The translations under genes and the position numbers were made by a program. A stretch of DNA of 64,000 nucleotides, taken from contig JBDKVA010000102.1 of NCBI GenBank assembly GCA_039679375.1, forward strand, positions 14,640-78,639, given 5' to 3'. Source of the stretch: JBDKVA01 sp039679375. GTDB lineage: Bacteria > Bacillota > Clostridia > Acetivibrionales > DTU013. The notes beneath the pieces are model-generated. The model worked only from the letters and a program-made list of their open reading frames with translations. It was not told the DNA's origin and searched no databases. Of this stretch, positions 18,401 through 26,949 are shown in pieces. How positions within the stretch are numbered: the stretch's first letter is position 1; every line of letters starts with the position of its first letter.

Positions 18401-21265
18401 CCACTGGGTGGTTTGCCTACCGCTGCTGTCGGTGATGACGGTCTTACCGCTCAGGTTGTCATAGGCATATGTGTGAGCATTCCCATAGGCATCGGTAGTC
18501 TGGCTTACCTTATGCTGGTTGTCGCCGGGGGTGTGGTCGTATATTACCTGCTCTACCAGCTTTGCATAATGGTCTCTGATTTCGCAAAGATATCCCTCTG
18601 CGTCATATGAATACCGGGTAGTGCCGCCCATGGGGTCTATTGCTCTTGCGAGCCGGCCATTTTCGTATTCATACGTCACTGTTCTGCCTGCCGGGTCGGT
18701 TATGGTTTTAATATTTCCATTTTCATATATCAGGTTGTAGGTTCTTTCCGCCTGGTCGGTTATGGATAGAACTTTTCCAGATGCATCCACATGAATGGTC
18801 ACAGTATTGCCATTTTTATCCTGCATTTTTGTAAGATAGCCGTCTGTATTAAAGGTATATACATACTGATCTTTCGTAGTAAGCAAATGTGTGTCGTCAG
18901 CAAGTATCTCAAGTCGGTTGCGCGAATCGTTGGCGGTGTAGGTACCATTGACATTCTTGCTGAAGGTATATATCCGTCCGTCCGGCAGCCGGACCATTTT
19001 TATGTTTTGGCAGTTTTCGTAATCCGCAACACTGCCTTCAAACCCGAATACCCAGCCTTTCCCGAGTGTAGTGCTTTTTTCATCTCTGGAATTGTATGTA
19101 CGGGTAAAAGCGAGCTCAAACCCGGGAGAGGAGACTGTCATGTCGGTGTATGTCCTGCTGAAGTTTCCCGTAGGTGCATAGGTTCCGGTTTTGCTGCTGC
19201 TTTTGCCGAAATGGGACTGGTAGCGGTAGGACTCGATGAGCTTGCTCCAGACTGGGGTGGTGTTGAAGGTGTAGCCGGACTCAAAGGGCTTGGTGATGAT
19301 CAGGGTGTTGAAGCGGGAGTGGTTTGGATCTTCGAAGCTTACTGTTTGCAGATTGCTGCCACTTAGGATTACTCTATGGGTGCCTGTAGCTTTGAAGTTG
19401 TATATTGATTCAGAACTAACATAATATTTCTGTGTAAAGTCACCCTTTACTTCCAGCGTCCCTGCTGTTAAATATGAAGAATGGCTTTGGTATGATTGCA
19501 TAACGAAGCTTCCGCCTACAGAAATATAGTCTGCTTCATTTGTCATTTGCAGATATCCGTTGCTTCCTGAATATGTGACTGTACCTTCACCATCTATGTT
19601 CTCACTCTGTATCCGGTAGTCTCCGATTACCTCCAGCCTGCCCCCATTTATCTTCATTGTCCCGCTTGACTGCACAACTATGCTTTTGACCTCAAGTTTA
19701 TACCCATTTAAATCAAGTGTGCTGCTTTTTATATATAGGTTCCCGTCTACTACTTCGTTTTCATTTAACTTCCAATTCATATTATTTAAAGTTATTGTTG
19801 GTAGCATATATCCATTAGTTATCAATGTGTTGACGGGTAAAGAACCTGGTATGCTCAGCCCAGTCCCTTGTACTTTCTGTATTTCTAATATATTAAAAAA
19901 TGAGCGCCCCGGATATTCAAAATTTATCGTCTGTAGGCTACTGCCGCTAAGAATAACTCTATGGGTGCCTGTAGCTTTGAAGTTGTATATTGATTCAGAA
20001 CTAACATAATATTTCTGTGTAAAGTCACCCTTTACTTCCAGCGTCCCTGTTGTTAAATATGAAGAATGGCTTTGGTATGATTGCATAACGAAGCTTCCGC
20101 CTACAGAAATATAGTCTGCTTCATTTGTCATTTGCAGATATCCGTTGCTTCCTGAATATGTAACTATACCTTGATTATCTATGTTCTCACTCTGTATCCT
20201 GTAATCTCCGCTTACCTCCAGCCTGCCTCCGTTTATCTTCATCGTCCCGCCTGACTGGATCAGCTTCCCATATATAGTCATCTTGTGTCCGGCTAAATCA
20301 AGCGTTCCTCCGGTCAAATATACATCGCCATAGGCTCTGTCTTCCGTAAGCGTCTGATTGCCGCTGATATATGCAGGATCCATAGGGGCAAGAATCGTAT
20401 ACACCGCCTCCGCTATATCCGAATCAGCCATGCCATCCTTTACAGCAACGGCCTTAATGGTGCAGGTGCCCGCCACCGTTATGGGCTCCGCATACTCCGC
20501 TGACAAAGCTGAAGGCGTTGTACCGTCTGTCGTATAATATATCGCCGCTCCGCTGGTGCTGCAGGATATTGTCACGAGCTGGCTTTCTATATACGTGCCT
20601 GATGCGGGGGTAAAAACAGGCGTGTCAGCCTTTTCCTCCAACACAGAAGCGGCGGTTTTCATGCCTGAGTTCCGCAAACCGTTTTCTATCGTCTCGGTGC
20701 CGCTTATTCCGGTAGTACCTGCCGCCATTGCCGCCACTGTTTGTTCTCCTGGCTCTACTGGTGTTGTCTGCATTATTCTACCTGGTGCCTCATCGCTTGC
20801 ATGTTTTACAGCGACACCGTCAGACACTTCTTCGGATCCGATGCCGGTATCCTCCGCTCCGGCTAGCTCCCCAGTGTCGCCGTCATTTGCCGAATGTGAA
20901 GAAATTACGGCTTTTCTGTCCGCCATCTCCTCTATACTGGGATCCATCGTGTTTACAGCAACCGCCCCGGCATTAACAGGCTCAGGCTCGACATTAGTAT
21001 TAGCTGCCGGCATACAAGCAGAAGCAATATTCGTTTCCGTCGCGGCTGCTTTTTCCTCCGCTATCCGGCCACCGGCGTCAGTTACCGGCACAGTCCCTGT
21101 TTCCGTTTGCAATCTATTACCCACGTCCGCTGTCCGGCTATATTGCGATATTTTCTCCAACGTTACTGCTTTTGCTTCGCCGCCGAATCCAGTTAGGGAT
21201 ATAGTCCCTGAGAAAAGAACAACACACAACAATACAGAAATGTGCTTTTTTAAGCTGTAAAACAT
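12455..21265 (-). CDS. Giant secreted RHS/YD-repeat polymorphic toxin with PIN-like C-terminal domain
   Basis: About 2,936 aa. The start is ATG 21265: GGAGGGG lies upstream and it yields a signal peptide (MFYSLKKHISVLLCVVLFSG); an in-frame start at 21427 has no such support. Order: signal peptide; Ala/Thr/Glu-rich region; a chitobiase C-terminal-like (CHB_HEX_C) domain (DNA about 20390-20630); two copies of a 195-aa beta-rich unit; a DUF6531-type entry motif with FTRTYNSRD (about 19090); long YD-repeat array (about 13750-18970); the RHS core hallmark LYYLNARMYDPATARFLQED (about 13680-13740). The last 140 residues contain acidic residues in IDTGTAN, GEF, GANDKI and TSDAKF, spaced as in PIN-domain RNases. 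The repeats form a shell that encloses the toxic tip. Probably used in contact-dependent competition. Confidence 0.85.
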   Translation of the reverse strand: MFYSLKKHISVLLCVVLFSGTISLTGFGGEAKAVTLEKISQYSRTADVGNRLQTETGTVPVTDAGGRIAEEKAAATETNIASACMPAANTNVEPEPVNAGAVAVNTMDPSIEEMADRKAVISSHSANDGDTGELAGAEDTGIGSEEVSDGVAVKHASDEAPGRIMQTTPVEPGEQTVAAMAAGTTGISGTETIENGLRNSGMKTAASVLEEKADTPVFTPASGTYIESQLVTISCSTSGAAIYYTTDGTTPSALSAEYAEPITVAGTCTIKAVAVKDGMADSDIAEAVYTILAPMDPAYISGNQTLTEDRAYGDVYLTGGTLDLAGHKMTIYGKLIQSGGTMKINGGRLEVSGDYRIQSENIDNQGIVTYSGSNGYLQMTNEADYISVGGSFVMQSYQSHSSYLTTGTLEVKGDFTQKYYVSSESIYNFKATGTHRVILSGSSLQTINFEYPGRSFFNILEIQKVQGTGLSIPGSLPVNTLITNGYMLPTITLNNMNWKLNENEVVDGNLYIKSSTLDLNGYKLEVKSIVVQSSGTMKINGGRLEVIGDYRIQSENIDGEGTVTYSGSNGYLQMTNEADYISVGGSFVMQSYQSHSSYLTAGTLEVKGDFTQKYYVSSESIYNFKATGTHRVILSGSNLQTVSFEDPNHSRFNTLIITKPFESGYTFNTTPVWSKLIESYRYQSHFGKSSSKTGTYAPTGNFSRTYTDMTVSSPGFELAFTRTYNSRDEKSTTLGKGWVFGFEGSVADYENCQNIKMVRLPDGRIYTFSKNVNGTYTANDSRNRLEILADDTHLLTTKDQYVYTFNTDGYLTKMQDKNGNTVTIHVDASGKVLSITDQAERTYNLIYENGNIKTITDPAGRTVTYEYENGRLARAIDPMGGTTRYSYDAEGYLCEIRDHYAKLVEQVIYDHTPGDNQHKVSQTTDAYGNAHTYAYDNLSGKTVITDSSGRQTTQWYDSSYSVTNNTDQEGKATLVEYFKDGNGVNKYWEEKSVTDRNGNKTQYQRDASGNITQITNPDSSTKTMTYDSRNNLISEKDEQGKCTFYIYDVDMKNLLKKAQPLNGTDIYTEGCDELLFAITLYTYYTDTECQQLGYKARGLLKNMTDPEEDITNYTYYPDGNVKTVSDPETGLLTTYEYNSIGWKTAGVSPMGYRTEYTYDPCGRLERAILHGGETTRTTYDMTGRKTKEVSPNLYDSSLDNITGHTYSGNHGYRYTYYDNGKINTETDSENNTYTYTYDIYGNKLTEVNPDGGVYRYEYDVMNRIQKVFFKGSASSDEIILEEYSYEILSGGKTKRTHTLYLNDTETAVTVCTYDYAGREITKQNPDGAIQSTAYYANGTVSTTTDARGSVTYYKYDGQNRLNEQWTPVGASLYAYKKITYDKIGRQKQVKLGKELVSLYSVPAAFAVTAYDYYRNGNVKSVTDGEGRRKEYRYDSDGYVSAEETYTTPTEKNTVEYINNHLGKPVQKKVHVRKGDISGYNFDNDEDLILVTAFTYDKNGNLKTQTDPGNVTITFTYDQMNRTTGTNVPGTDESGSPVNITTATEYNWEGNIVYEWDANGNMTSYIYDSRGFPETVTDAESGTTGYWYDRAGRKLAEVAPANYDAAKDLSQMNRTQFAYDKTGRVITQTQTYCDTATQQWVSYISGAYKYNANGNVIKELDALGYEAGTGATPQDKINTGHGTEYTYDLANRPITVKDPVSGQRGLSYTVKYGYDALGRKISETDAKGAIKAYYYDDAGNLLQATIRKTLSDPEKLMETNTYDLTGNLITGSDGNGNTTVYEYTALGKVRRTVYPGDTTIPSNTVTFQYDNVGNLITQQDSLGTADEYTYDAQGRVLSHTQKKQDGTQSITTSMAYDKNGNIRFETDGNGNTTQKSYDDLNRLKTVSVTVSGIVQTTGYEYDANGNVLEETDLRGNKKVFVYDPLNRLVEKKDAYGVSIEKIEYNHNNAQIKSIDALGNLTQYEYDRNNRLLKTIDPLGHEASQTYDNVGNIGTKKDGRNNTTTYTYDEYNRLISVKNAKNETTQYTYDANGNLLTQSDGKGNVTTYEYNAANKAIRKINNGGRTGQTGSYTYDNARVEAYTYYADGSLATKTDRNGNTSNYVYDCHGRLVSGTAGGVSITYTYDGNGNQLTMADSTGTTVRTYDALNWVLTKAVPNIGTSTYGYDIISGVEAGCIKETATDPKGNVTEKVYDKAGRLWKVSADGQITTYEYYANGSRKNVIYPGGAREDYTYYNDGLLWTLTNKNSDGTVLDSYSYEYDAAHNQTQKTDGKGITTYTYDALNRLLTVTEPAGKCTTYAYDAAGNRISETTVLGANTTATTYTYNNQNCLTGTTTKLNNITTEALAYGYDNNGNTLTVTKTPYIGGVAQPVQVTVHAYDLRNQLISTQTPESSSISNTYNGEGLRVSKSVNGVLTRYLYEYDKVVLELDGSGNQSARNVYGTNLLMRSADGTTYYYMYNGHADVTALIKPDGTIAATYYYDSFGSITDTTGYASNSITFAGYQYDSETGLYYLNARMYDPATARFLQEDTYTGNPNDPLSLNLYTYCSNNPLIYWDYSGHAAGDWWDFASNIKAAWRSFTSDDLAEDLQTIRENNKEGSFGRVVGTVIGENVLKTKIGYEALGSKENREEAFEIINISGSTTDKIIAHLANGSANYVAKPILKAAAVPFNAAYTGAKYAGRVENPLMWITKGLEGTAKGIAGGIANIPTEEYQTNFNKDWLTSGFTGALSDNRPQVREYFNKYPYIEAAINGTADGILSAGMAGFGKAGTTEPQPVIRSYAKSAQIKSNKGNVKLGTGASEAKYVNIDTGTANAFVSDGSPIRGQLKSFVNGKQMVMTDTAVGEFKNIVNGIAGPLEQARAQRFLNRVKIIPDNPTARASSLKITGSVGANDKIIFGTADNMGITTMTSDAKFLRGSQAQGVDFDAFLHDPVPLTKR
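19371..19576. repeat. Internal direct repeat in RHS gene, copy A
   Basis: 206 bp matching 19956-20161 with one mismatch; offset 585 bp, i.e. 195 codons, so the frame is kept. Encodes part of the beta-rich unit before the YD array. Confidence 0.9.
19956..20161. repeat. Internal direct repeat in RHS gene, copy B
   Basis: Second copy of the 206-bp segment at 19371-19576, one mismatch. The flanking parts of the 195-aa unit are more diverged, which suggests recent gene conversion or slippage. Confidence 0.9.
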
Positions 21266-21664
21266 AATACCCCTCCAATGCCCTCGCAATACCTGATGCG
21301 CAAAAACAACATACAGGTTTGCAGAGTCCGTATTTCCTGAAAGCTTTATTTTGATTTGCAATATGTTTAGAAGTCCGATTGGCAGTATATATAAGATGCG
21401 TTTATTGCCCAATATTTTACATATCAATTTTATATTACCATAAACATTATCCGGGATGAATAGTAAAACAGATGGATAATTTGTATAATCTTACAGTCCT
21501 ATTGTCTGCCGGGACCGGCATGTTTATAAAGGCGTGCTGATAAATAAAAGTGAATTTAGCCGGCCCTTATATGACTCGCAGAAAATTCGACAAAATATTT
21601 CAATCCGTATTAGTATAATTTTAATGGAGTGCCGGTAAAAATCACAAGATGGGATGGATTTTCA
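21266..21664. other. Divergent intergenic region, RHS toxin / Big2 protein
   Basis: Noncoding. Going right, TATAAT at 21614-21619 is a likely -10 for the Big2 gene, without a good -35 at standard spacing. Going left, TTGGGC followed 15 bp later by TATATA (about 21380-21410) is a weak promoter candidate for the RHS gene. No further structure seen. Confidence 0.4.
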
Positions 21665-22621
21665 TTGAATAAGAGAAGCGCAGGCATATTTCCTCTTAGA
21701 AGAAAACTATTTTTGCTCATTGCCATTTTATGCGTAATGGCCGCAAGCGTGGCTGCATATTTGATGAGTGTTGATAATAATGCTTCTTCGGGTAGCCTCG
21801 AGCTTATTCTAAATGAAAATGAAATAGAATTTGTTGAAGAACTTCCTGACGCTGAATTTTATGCGGGAGCCAGGCAATTATTTAGTTATTCAACACAAGA
21901 TATACTTGATCCATCAAGCGTAGCCTGGTCTACAAACGACAGCATGATCGCGGAGATTAAGGACAATGGCGCTATTATCCCGAAATCGGCAGGAACGGTA
22001 ACAATAACGGGGGAATATAACGGTTTCAAAGCTAGTTCCACAGTTCATATCAAAAAGGGAGAAATCATTGATTTAAGTATAACAGAAAAGAATATGACCC
22101 TGGCTCATTCTTTATATGAAAAAGGCTCGCAGAATCCATATGAGCTGGTACTTTTTGCCACAACTACGGCAGGCAATCAGTATGATATAACCTATAACGG
22201 CGATGTTGTCTGGAAGTCGGATGATGCAAATATTGCAACCATTGAAAGTGGATATGTTTTTTCACTCAACCCAGGGAAAGTTAATATGACTGCATCCTTT
22301 AAAGGACTGACAACGGAAACAGAAATTAATTTTGTTGATAGCAAAATCATTAACATTAGATTCAATGAAAAGGCTATTAAGCTGGAAGATATCAATGTTT
22401 CTCAAGAGATCGAGTTACTTGCCGATTTTGACGACGGATCATCAACAGACATATCAAAATACGCAACCTGGGAATCACAAAATCCGGATGTCGCTATTGT
22501 CAACGGAGGGATGCTGATTTCAAAAGGAGAAGGAGTAGCAAAAATTACTGCTAAATATGGGGAACATAATTGTTCAATTGAAGTAACAGTTAAAAAATCA
22601 CAGGAATATACTTCCGAATGA
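21665..22621 (+). CDS. Membrane-anchored protein with three Big2 (Ig-like) domains
   Basis: About 318 aa from a TTG start at 21665. N-terminal basic stretch then one hydrophobic segment (KLFLLIAILCVMAASVAAYL) acting as signal anchor, then three beta-sandwich units with Big2 hallmarks (VAWSTNDSMIAEI, VVWKSDDANIATI, ATWESQNPDVAIV, each followed by a G.A.ITA-like strand). Big2 domains occur in bacterial adhesins and surface proteins. A GTG at 21629 is also in frame but sits only about ten bases after the -10 box; the TTG has GGGATGG upstream, so I prefer it. The ligand is unknown. Confidence 0.75.
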   Translation: MNKRSAGIFPLRRKLFLLIAILCVMAASVAAYLMSVDNNASSGSLELILNENEIEFVEELPDAEFYAGARQLFSYSTQDILDPSSVAWSTNDSMIAEIKDNGAIIPKSAGTVTITGEYNGFKASSTVHIKKGEIIDLSITEKNMTLAHSLYEKGSQNPYELVLFATTTAGNQYDITYNGDVVWKSDDANIATIESGYVFSLNPGKVNMTASFKGLTTETEINFVDSKIINIRFNEKAIKLEDINVSQEIELLADFDDGSSTDISKYATWESQNPDVAIVNGGMLISKGEGVAKITAKYGEHNCSIEVTVKKSQEYTSE

Positions 22622-22673
22622 AGAATTTTCCCATGCAGCAAAATCAAATATAAATTTTGCTGGAGAAATAGGT

Positions 22674-25600
22674 TCAGCATTTCAACAATTCGCCGGTGTG
22701 GAACAGATACAGGTATTTTTCCGTTACCTTCCTGCCTGTTATCTTCTCAAGGGCTCTGGTATAGTAGTCCAATTGAATTCTGTAGCGCTCTCTTATCCGT
22801 TCGGCACCTCCCGCAAGGACATAATCTGTTTTGTAATCCAGCAGCACAAGGCCGTTATCCGCCTCGAACCAGCAGTCAATGACGCCTTGCAGCAGCATGG
22901 TTTCATTTCCATAAAGATCATCCGGCAATTCTTTGTATATCTCCGTGCACTTGATTTCAATGTTGAAAGCAGTTTCCCTATGTACAGAAGCTGCATTCAG
23001 CATGCGTTTTCCCAATGCGGTGCCGAAAAATACGCTTATTGCTTTTATGTCAACAGTCTCGGCCTCCTCAGCGGTCAGCTGCTCATCGGCAACCATGGAG
23101 CTCAGCTGCGATTGAAGCTCGTTATTTAATGCATTGTTTATGGATTGTCCCGGAAGCGACACGGCGGGGGCTCCGGCTGTCAGTCTTTTCAGGTCAATAT
23201 GCTGCATGACGAAATGCATTACTGTTCCTTTTCTTGCCGCGCCCAAACCTTTTTTGGGCTCCATGAACAGAGGTCGTTCGACCATGGGTTGCGTAAATGG
23301 CATTGCCGCTTCTTCCGATAGCCCCTCGCCTTCAAACCGTCTTTTGAGCTCAGTGACGGACAGCTTTGCCGGCATGGTGGATAGCGTCCTGTACGGATAT
23401 TGCCATTCCAGCCTCCGGATAAGCTGTTCCGAGTCATATCCGGATGAATCCGCAATAGCCGCTGTCCCGTCATGTTCTGCATCCTCCTCCAGCCATTGCC
23501 TTATGTTTTCATTTGCAGCTTCCGCTTCCCTGCCGGCTGCCGCTGCGCCCGCACCCCAAAGCTTTACCTCCCAACGGGATCGCTCCTCCTGCATCAGCGC
23601 AATATTTCCGCAAGGCGCTGCAGCCAGTCTTACCGGCTCAGCGGACTCATGCCTTGCTACCGCCGGGCCAAGCCAGTCCAGGTAGGTAGAAGCCTGCTGC
23701 ATGTCGTATTGCGGGAGCTTTTCATCCTTCGTATCCGCGATGGAACACCATTTGGCGCAATTTTTAGCAATACCCCTTACACATCCTGTTATGATCAGCT
23801 TCTCTTTCGCTCTTGTGAAAGCGACATAGAGTATACGCATTTCTTCTGAAAGCGTCTCCAGTCTCAGTTTCTGCCTGATGGCAGACTTAGGCAGCGTCAG
23901 TGTGATCGTTCTTTTCTCCAGGTCAACCAGATCAGGGCCGAAGCCCAGATCCTGATGCAGCAGGATGCTTGCATTGAGGTCGCGCATGTTGAATTTCTTA
24001 CCGCAGCCAGCCACAATGACAACAGGGAACTCCAGACCTTTACTCTTATGGATGCTCATGATGCGAACCACATTATCGTTTTCACCTAGGATTTTGGCGC
24101 TTCCCATATCCCCTCCGCCGCTTCTCAGCTTTCCAATAAAGTTAATGAAGTTGAACAACCCCTTATAGCTGGTCTCCTCATACTGCCTTGCCCTCTCAAA
24201 AAGCATGCGAAGGTTGGCCTGGCGTTCGGAGCCTCCGGGCAGGACGCCTGCATAGCTATAGTAGCCTGTATCAATGAGCAGCTTCCACACCAGCTCATCT
24301 GTCGGCATGACCTGGGCGTCATTCCTCCATATCTCAAGCTGTTGAAGGAATCTGTCGGTCTTTTGCTGTCCGTCGTTCGGGCTATCTGCCGCAGTATTTC
24401 GAATATCGGAGCCGAATATATTAGCAGTTTTTGAACGTTCCGGATCATCGAAACCGTCATTGGTATTTGAAAAAGCTTTCATCGCTTCATAAAATGATGC
24501 TGAACGGTCGGCAAGCCTGATGTCGGCCAGTTCATCCTCACTGAAATTGCAGATGGGAGAACGCAGCACAGCTATGAGCGGAATATCCTGAAGAGGATTA
24601 TCAATGATTTGCAGAAGGGAAAGCATCGTTTCGACCTCGACCGTCCTGAAATAGCCAAGCCCCGTATCCGCATAAGCCGGAATGCCCATTGCCGCCAGTT
24701 CGTCCGTAAATACATCCGCCCAATTCCTCGTTGCCCTCATCAGTATTACGATATCCATATATTCTGCCGGACGGTATCCGGACAATTTTTTGTCGTATAC
24801 GTTCAAGCCTTCTTTTGACCGGGATACCAGGCTCCGGATCCTCTTTCCGACGATCCGTGCTTCGGTCTGTATATTGTCAAGCGGCTCTTCGTCGGTTTCA
24901 CTACTGCTGTCCGGGTCGCTGCAGTTATCGTTTTCCGTATCGGCGTTACTGCCGTTGGCTGTGTTTGTACTACTGCCGCTTACTAAATGATCGCTGGCTG
25001 CAATATCATTTTTTCCAGCATGCTCTGATTTCGTGATTTCCGCATGTATTGCATTATCCTGCCCTTCGGGTAGTATTTCTGTCTGAGCCGATGTGACGTC
25101 GATAATATGAAGCTCAATTGGGCCTCCCACATTACAGCCAGTCTCCGGCTCATTAAATACTGCGCCGGGGTTGAGGGCTTCTTCATCGGTATAATCCAGT
25201 TCTCCAACCAGTGAAGACATGATTTGTTTGAATATAAAATTCACTCCATTGATCACTTCGGGTCGGCTTCTGAAATTCTTATACAGCTGGATCACCCTGG
25301 AATCGTACCCGCTTTCATGCGGATAAGCCGCATATTTCGAAAGGAACAGCTCCGGTCTCGCCTGCCTGAACCTGTAGATGCTTTGTTTCACATCCCCCAC
25401 CATGAAAAGATTGTACCGGCCGTCCTGAACGCCCGATACGGTGCCAAGTATCAATTCCTGTATCAGATTGCTGTCCTGATACTCATCCACCAGTATCTCC
25501 TCATACTTTTCCCTTAGTTCCCTTGCTGCCGCCGTCGGTTGGCCGTTTTCAAGCAGCACCTTGAGACAGTAGTGCTCCAGGTCGTTGAAATCAAGAAGCC

Positions 25601-26840
25601 CTTTTTCCTTCTTTTTCTGTAAATAACGGGCGTCAAACTCACAAACCATATCCGACAGGTATTTGAACAATGGGTAGAGCTTCCGGAAGTCTCCGGTGAT
25701 TTCAGCCTCTGTGGCGTTAAAACCACTTTCGCATAGCTTTTTTAACTTGTCCTTCATCAGGTTTCTGACTGCCTTGACCTCTTCCTGTGCGTCTTTATCC
25801 GCATTTTTGCCGCATCTGGGAAGTCTGGCAGGTTCGAAGGAGGAAAACGCAGCATGGATCGTGTCCCAGTCGAAAGCTGGTGCAGGCGCGGCGGTTGAGG
25901 CTTGGGCGATAACGTAGCTGTCAGGAGCCATAGTATGGGCGGCAGGAGCGGCGGTTTCGTTAGCCGGGACGGCAACTGCAACCGCGCTATCAATAGAGCA
26001 AGCTGTAGCAACGCAATCATCGTCACAGCCCGCAGACCGGCAAAGCTGAAGCAGTTTATCGAGCTGCCGCAGATCCTCTTCAAGGGCGCCGCAGTACGGC
26101 TCCAGGCCCTGCTCCCGGCTTGCCGGCGCGGCTGCTTTCCCAAGCAAGGCCGCAAGGCCTTGCAGCTCGGCAGCAGCGCTTTTGAGCAGCACACGCGCCC
26201 ACGGGGTGCTGCTCAAGCAGGCAGAAGCCCCTGTGTTGTAGGCTTCTGCCTGGGCGGCAAGCCACTGCCCGGGCCAGGGGTAGCTGCTTGTGAAGCGGTG
26301 CAGCATCAATACGATTTCGCGCAGCGAGTTGTCATCCCGCCCGCCTCCGTAGCTTTCCACCAGCTTGAAAAAGTTGCTTTCCGCATCCTCATTCTCATAC
26401 TTATCTTCAAACAACTCTTCCAGTACATCCTGCTTCATCAGCGTGGCTTCCGTCTCATCCGCGATGCGGAAAACCGGATCCAGATCGAGGTCTTGGAAAT
26501 GACTGCGCACAATCTCAAGGCAGAAGGAATGCAAGGTCATAATACTTGCGCGGTCCAGAAGCGCCATTTGCTTCTGAAGATTGGCGGAAGAAGAATCGGC
26601 CTCCAATGCATCCGCAAGTGCGCTTCCGATCCTGTCCCTCATTTCTGTCGCGGCGGCATTCGTAAATGTAACAACAAGCAGCTTGTCTATATCCACCGGC
26701 TTTTCGCCGTCGGTAATTTTCCTTATAATCCTCTCTACCAGGACAGCTGTCTTTCCTGCTCCGGCAGCCGCAGCAACCAGCAGATTGCAGCCTCTTTGCA
26801 TTATTGCCTCCAGTTGTTCCCTTGTCCAGTTACCCGCCAT
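22674..26840 (-). CDS. addA: ATP-dependent helicase/nuclease subunit A
   Basis: 1,388 aa from ATG 26840 (GGGAGG six bases upstream; an in-frame start ten codons earlier has none). UvrD-type helicase: Walker A AAAGAGKTAVL near the N-terminus, Walker B DEYQDSN, motif VTFTNAAATEMRDR, and a C-terminal RecB-family nuclease with LLDYKTDYV. With AddB it processes DNA double-strand ends and loads RecA at Chi. Somewhat longer than the usual 1,200-1,250 aa: two low-complexity insertions, Ala-rich around DNA 25780-26230 and Asn/Ser/Asp-rich around 24880-25050. Second gene of an addB-addA operon, 109 nt after addB. Confidence 0.93.
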   Translation of the reverse strand: MAGNWTREQLEAIMQRGCNLLVAAAAGAGKTAVLVERIIRKITDGEKPVDIDKLLVVTFTNAAATEMRDRIGSALADALEADSSSANLQKQMALLDRASIMTLHSFCLEIVRSHFQDLDLDPVFRIADETEATLMKQDVLEELFEDKYENEDAESNFFKLVESYGGGRDDNSLREIVLMLHRFTSSYPWPGQWLAAQAEAYNTGASACLSSTPWARVLLKSAAAELQGLAALLGKAAAPASREQGLEPYCGALEEDLRQLDKLLQLCRSAGCDDDCVATACSIDSAVAVAVPANETAAPAAHTMAPDSYVIAQASTAAPAPAFDWDTIHAAFSSFEPARLPRCGKNADKDAQEEVKAVRNLMKDKLKKLCESGFNATEAEITGDFRKLYPLFKYLSDMVCEFDARYLQKKKEKGLLDFNDLEHYCLKVLLENGQPTAAARELREKYEEILVDEYQDSNLIQELILGTVSGVQDGRYNLFMVGDVKQSIYRFRQARPELFLSKYAAYPHESGYDSRVIQLYKNFRSRPEVINGVNFIFKQIMSSLVGELDYTDEEALNPGAVFNEPETGCNVGGPIELHIIDVTSAQTEILPEGQDNAIHAEITKSEHAGKNDIAASDHLVSGSSTNTANGSNADTENDNCSDPDSSSETDEEPLDNIQTEARIVGKRIRSLVSRSKEGLNVYDKKLSGYRPAEYMDIVILMRATRNWADVFTDELAAMGIPAYADTGLGYFRTVEVETMLSLLQIIDNPLQDIPLIAVLRSPICNFSEDELADIRLADRSASFYEAMKAFSNTNDGFDDPERSKTANIFGSDIRNTAADSPNDGQQKTDRFLQQLEIWRNDAQVMPTDELVWKLLIDTGYYSYAGVLPGGSERQANLRMLFERARQYEETSYKGLFNFINFIGKLRSGGGDMGSAKILGENDNVVRIMSIHKSKGLEFPVVIVAGCGKKFNMRDLNASILLHQDLGFGPDLVDLEKRTITLTLPKSAIRQKLRLETLSEEMRILYVAFTRAKEKLIITGCVRGIAKNCAKWCSIADTKDEKLPQYDMQQASTYLDWLGPAVARHESAEPVRLAAAPCGNIALMQEERSRWEVKLWGAGAAAAGREAEAANENIRQWLEEDAEHDGTAAIADSSGYDSEQLIRRLEWQYPYRTLSTMPAKLSVTELKRRFEGEGLSEEAAMPFTQPMVERPLFMEPKKGLGAARKGTVMHFVMQHIDLKRLTAGAPAVSLPGQSINNALNNELQSQLSSMVADEQLTAEEAETVDIKAISVFFGTALGKRMLNAASVHRETAFNIEIKCTEIYKELPDDLYGNETMLLQGVIDCWFEADNGLVLLDYKTDYVLAGGAERIRERYRIQLDYYTRALEKITGRKVTEKYLYLFHTGELLKC

Positions 26841-26949
26841 GATATTCCTCCCTGCCGTTACCCTAATCAAAAACGAAAGTAATCGAGCCCCTTCAACGGC
26901 GCATTTAGTCTAACCAAATCGCCATTTGGAGCAAAACTCCGCTATACGT

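Noticed and set aside
14288..20976. Many plus-strand ORFs of 60-230 aa opposite the RHS gene
   Set aside because: They are antisense shadows of the YD repeats, without ribosome sites or known motifs.
25902..26882. 326-aa plus-strand ORF opposite addA
   Set aside because: Antisense shadow of the GC-rich Ala-rich insertion; no homologous motif.
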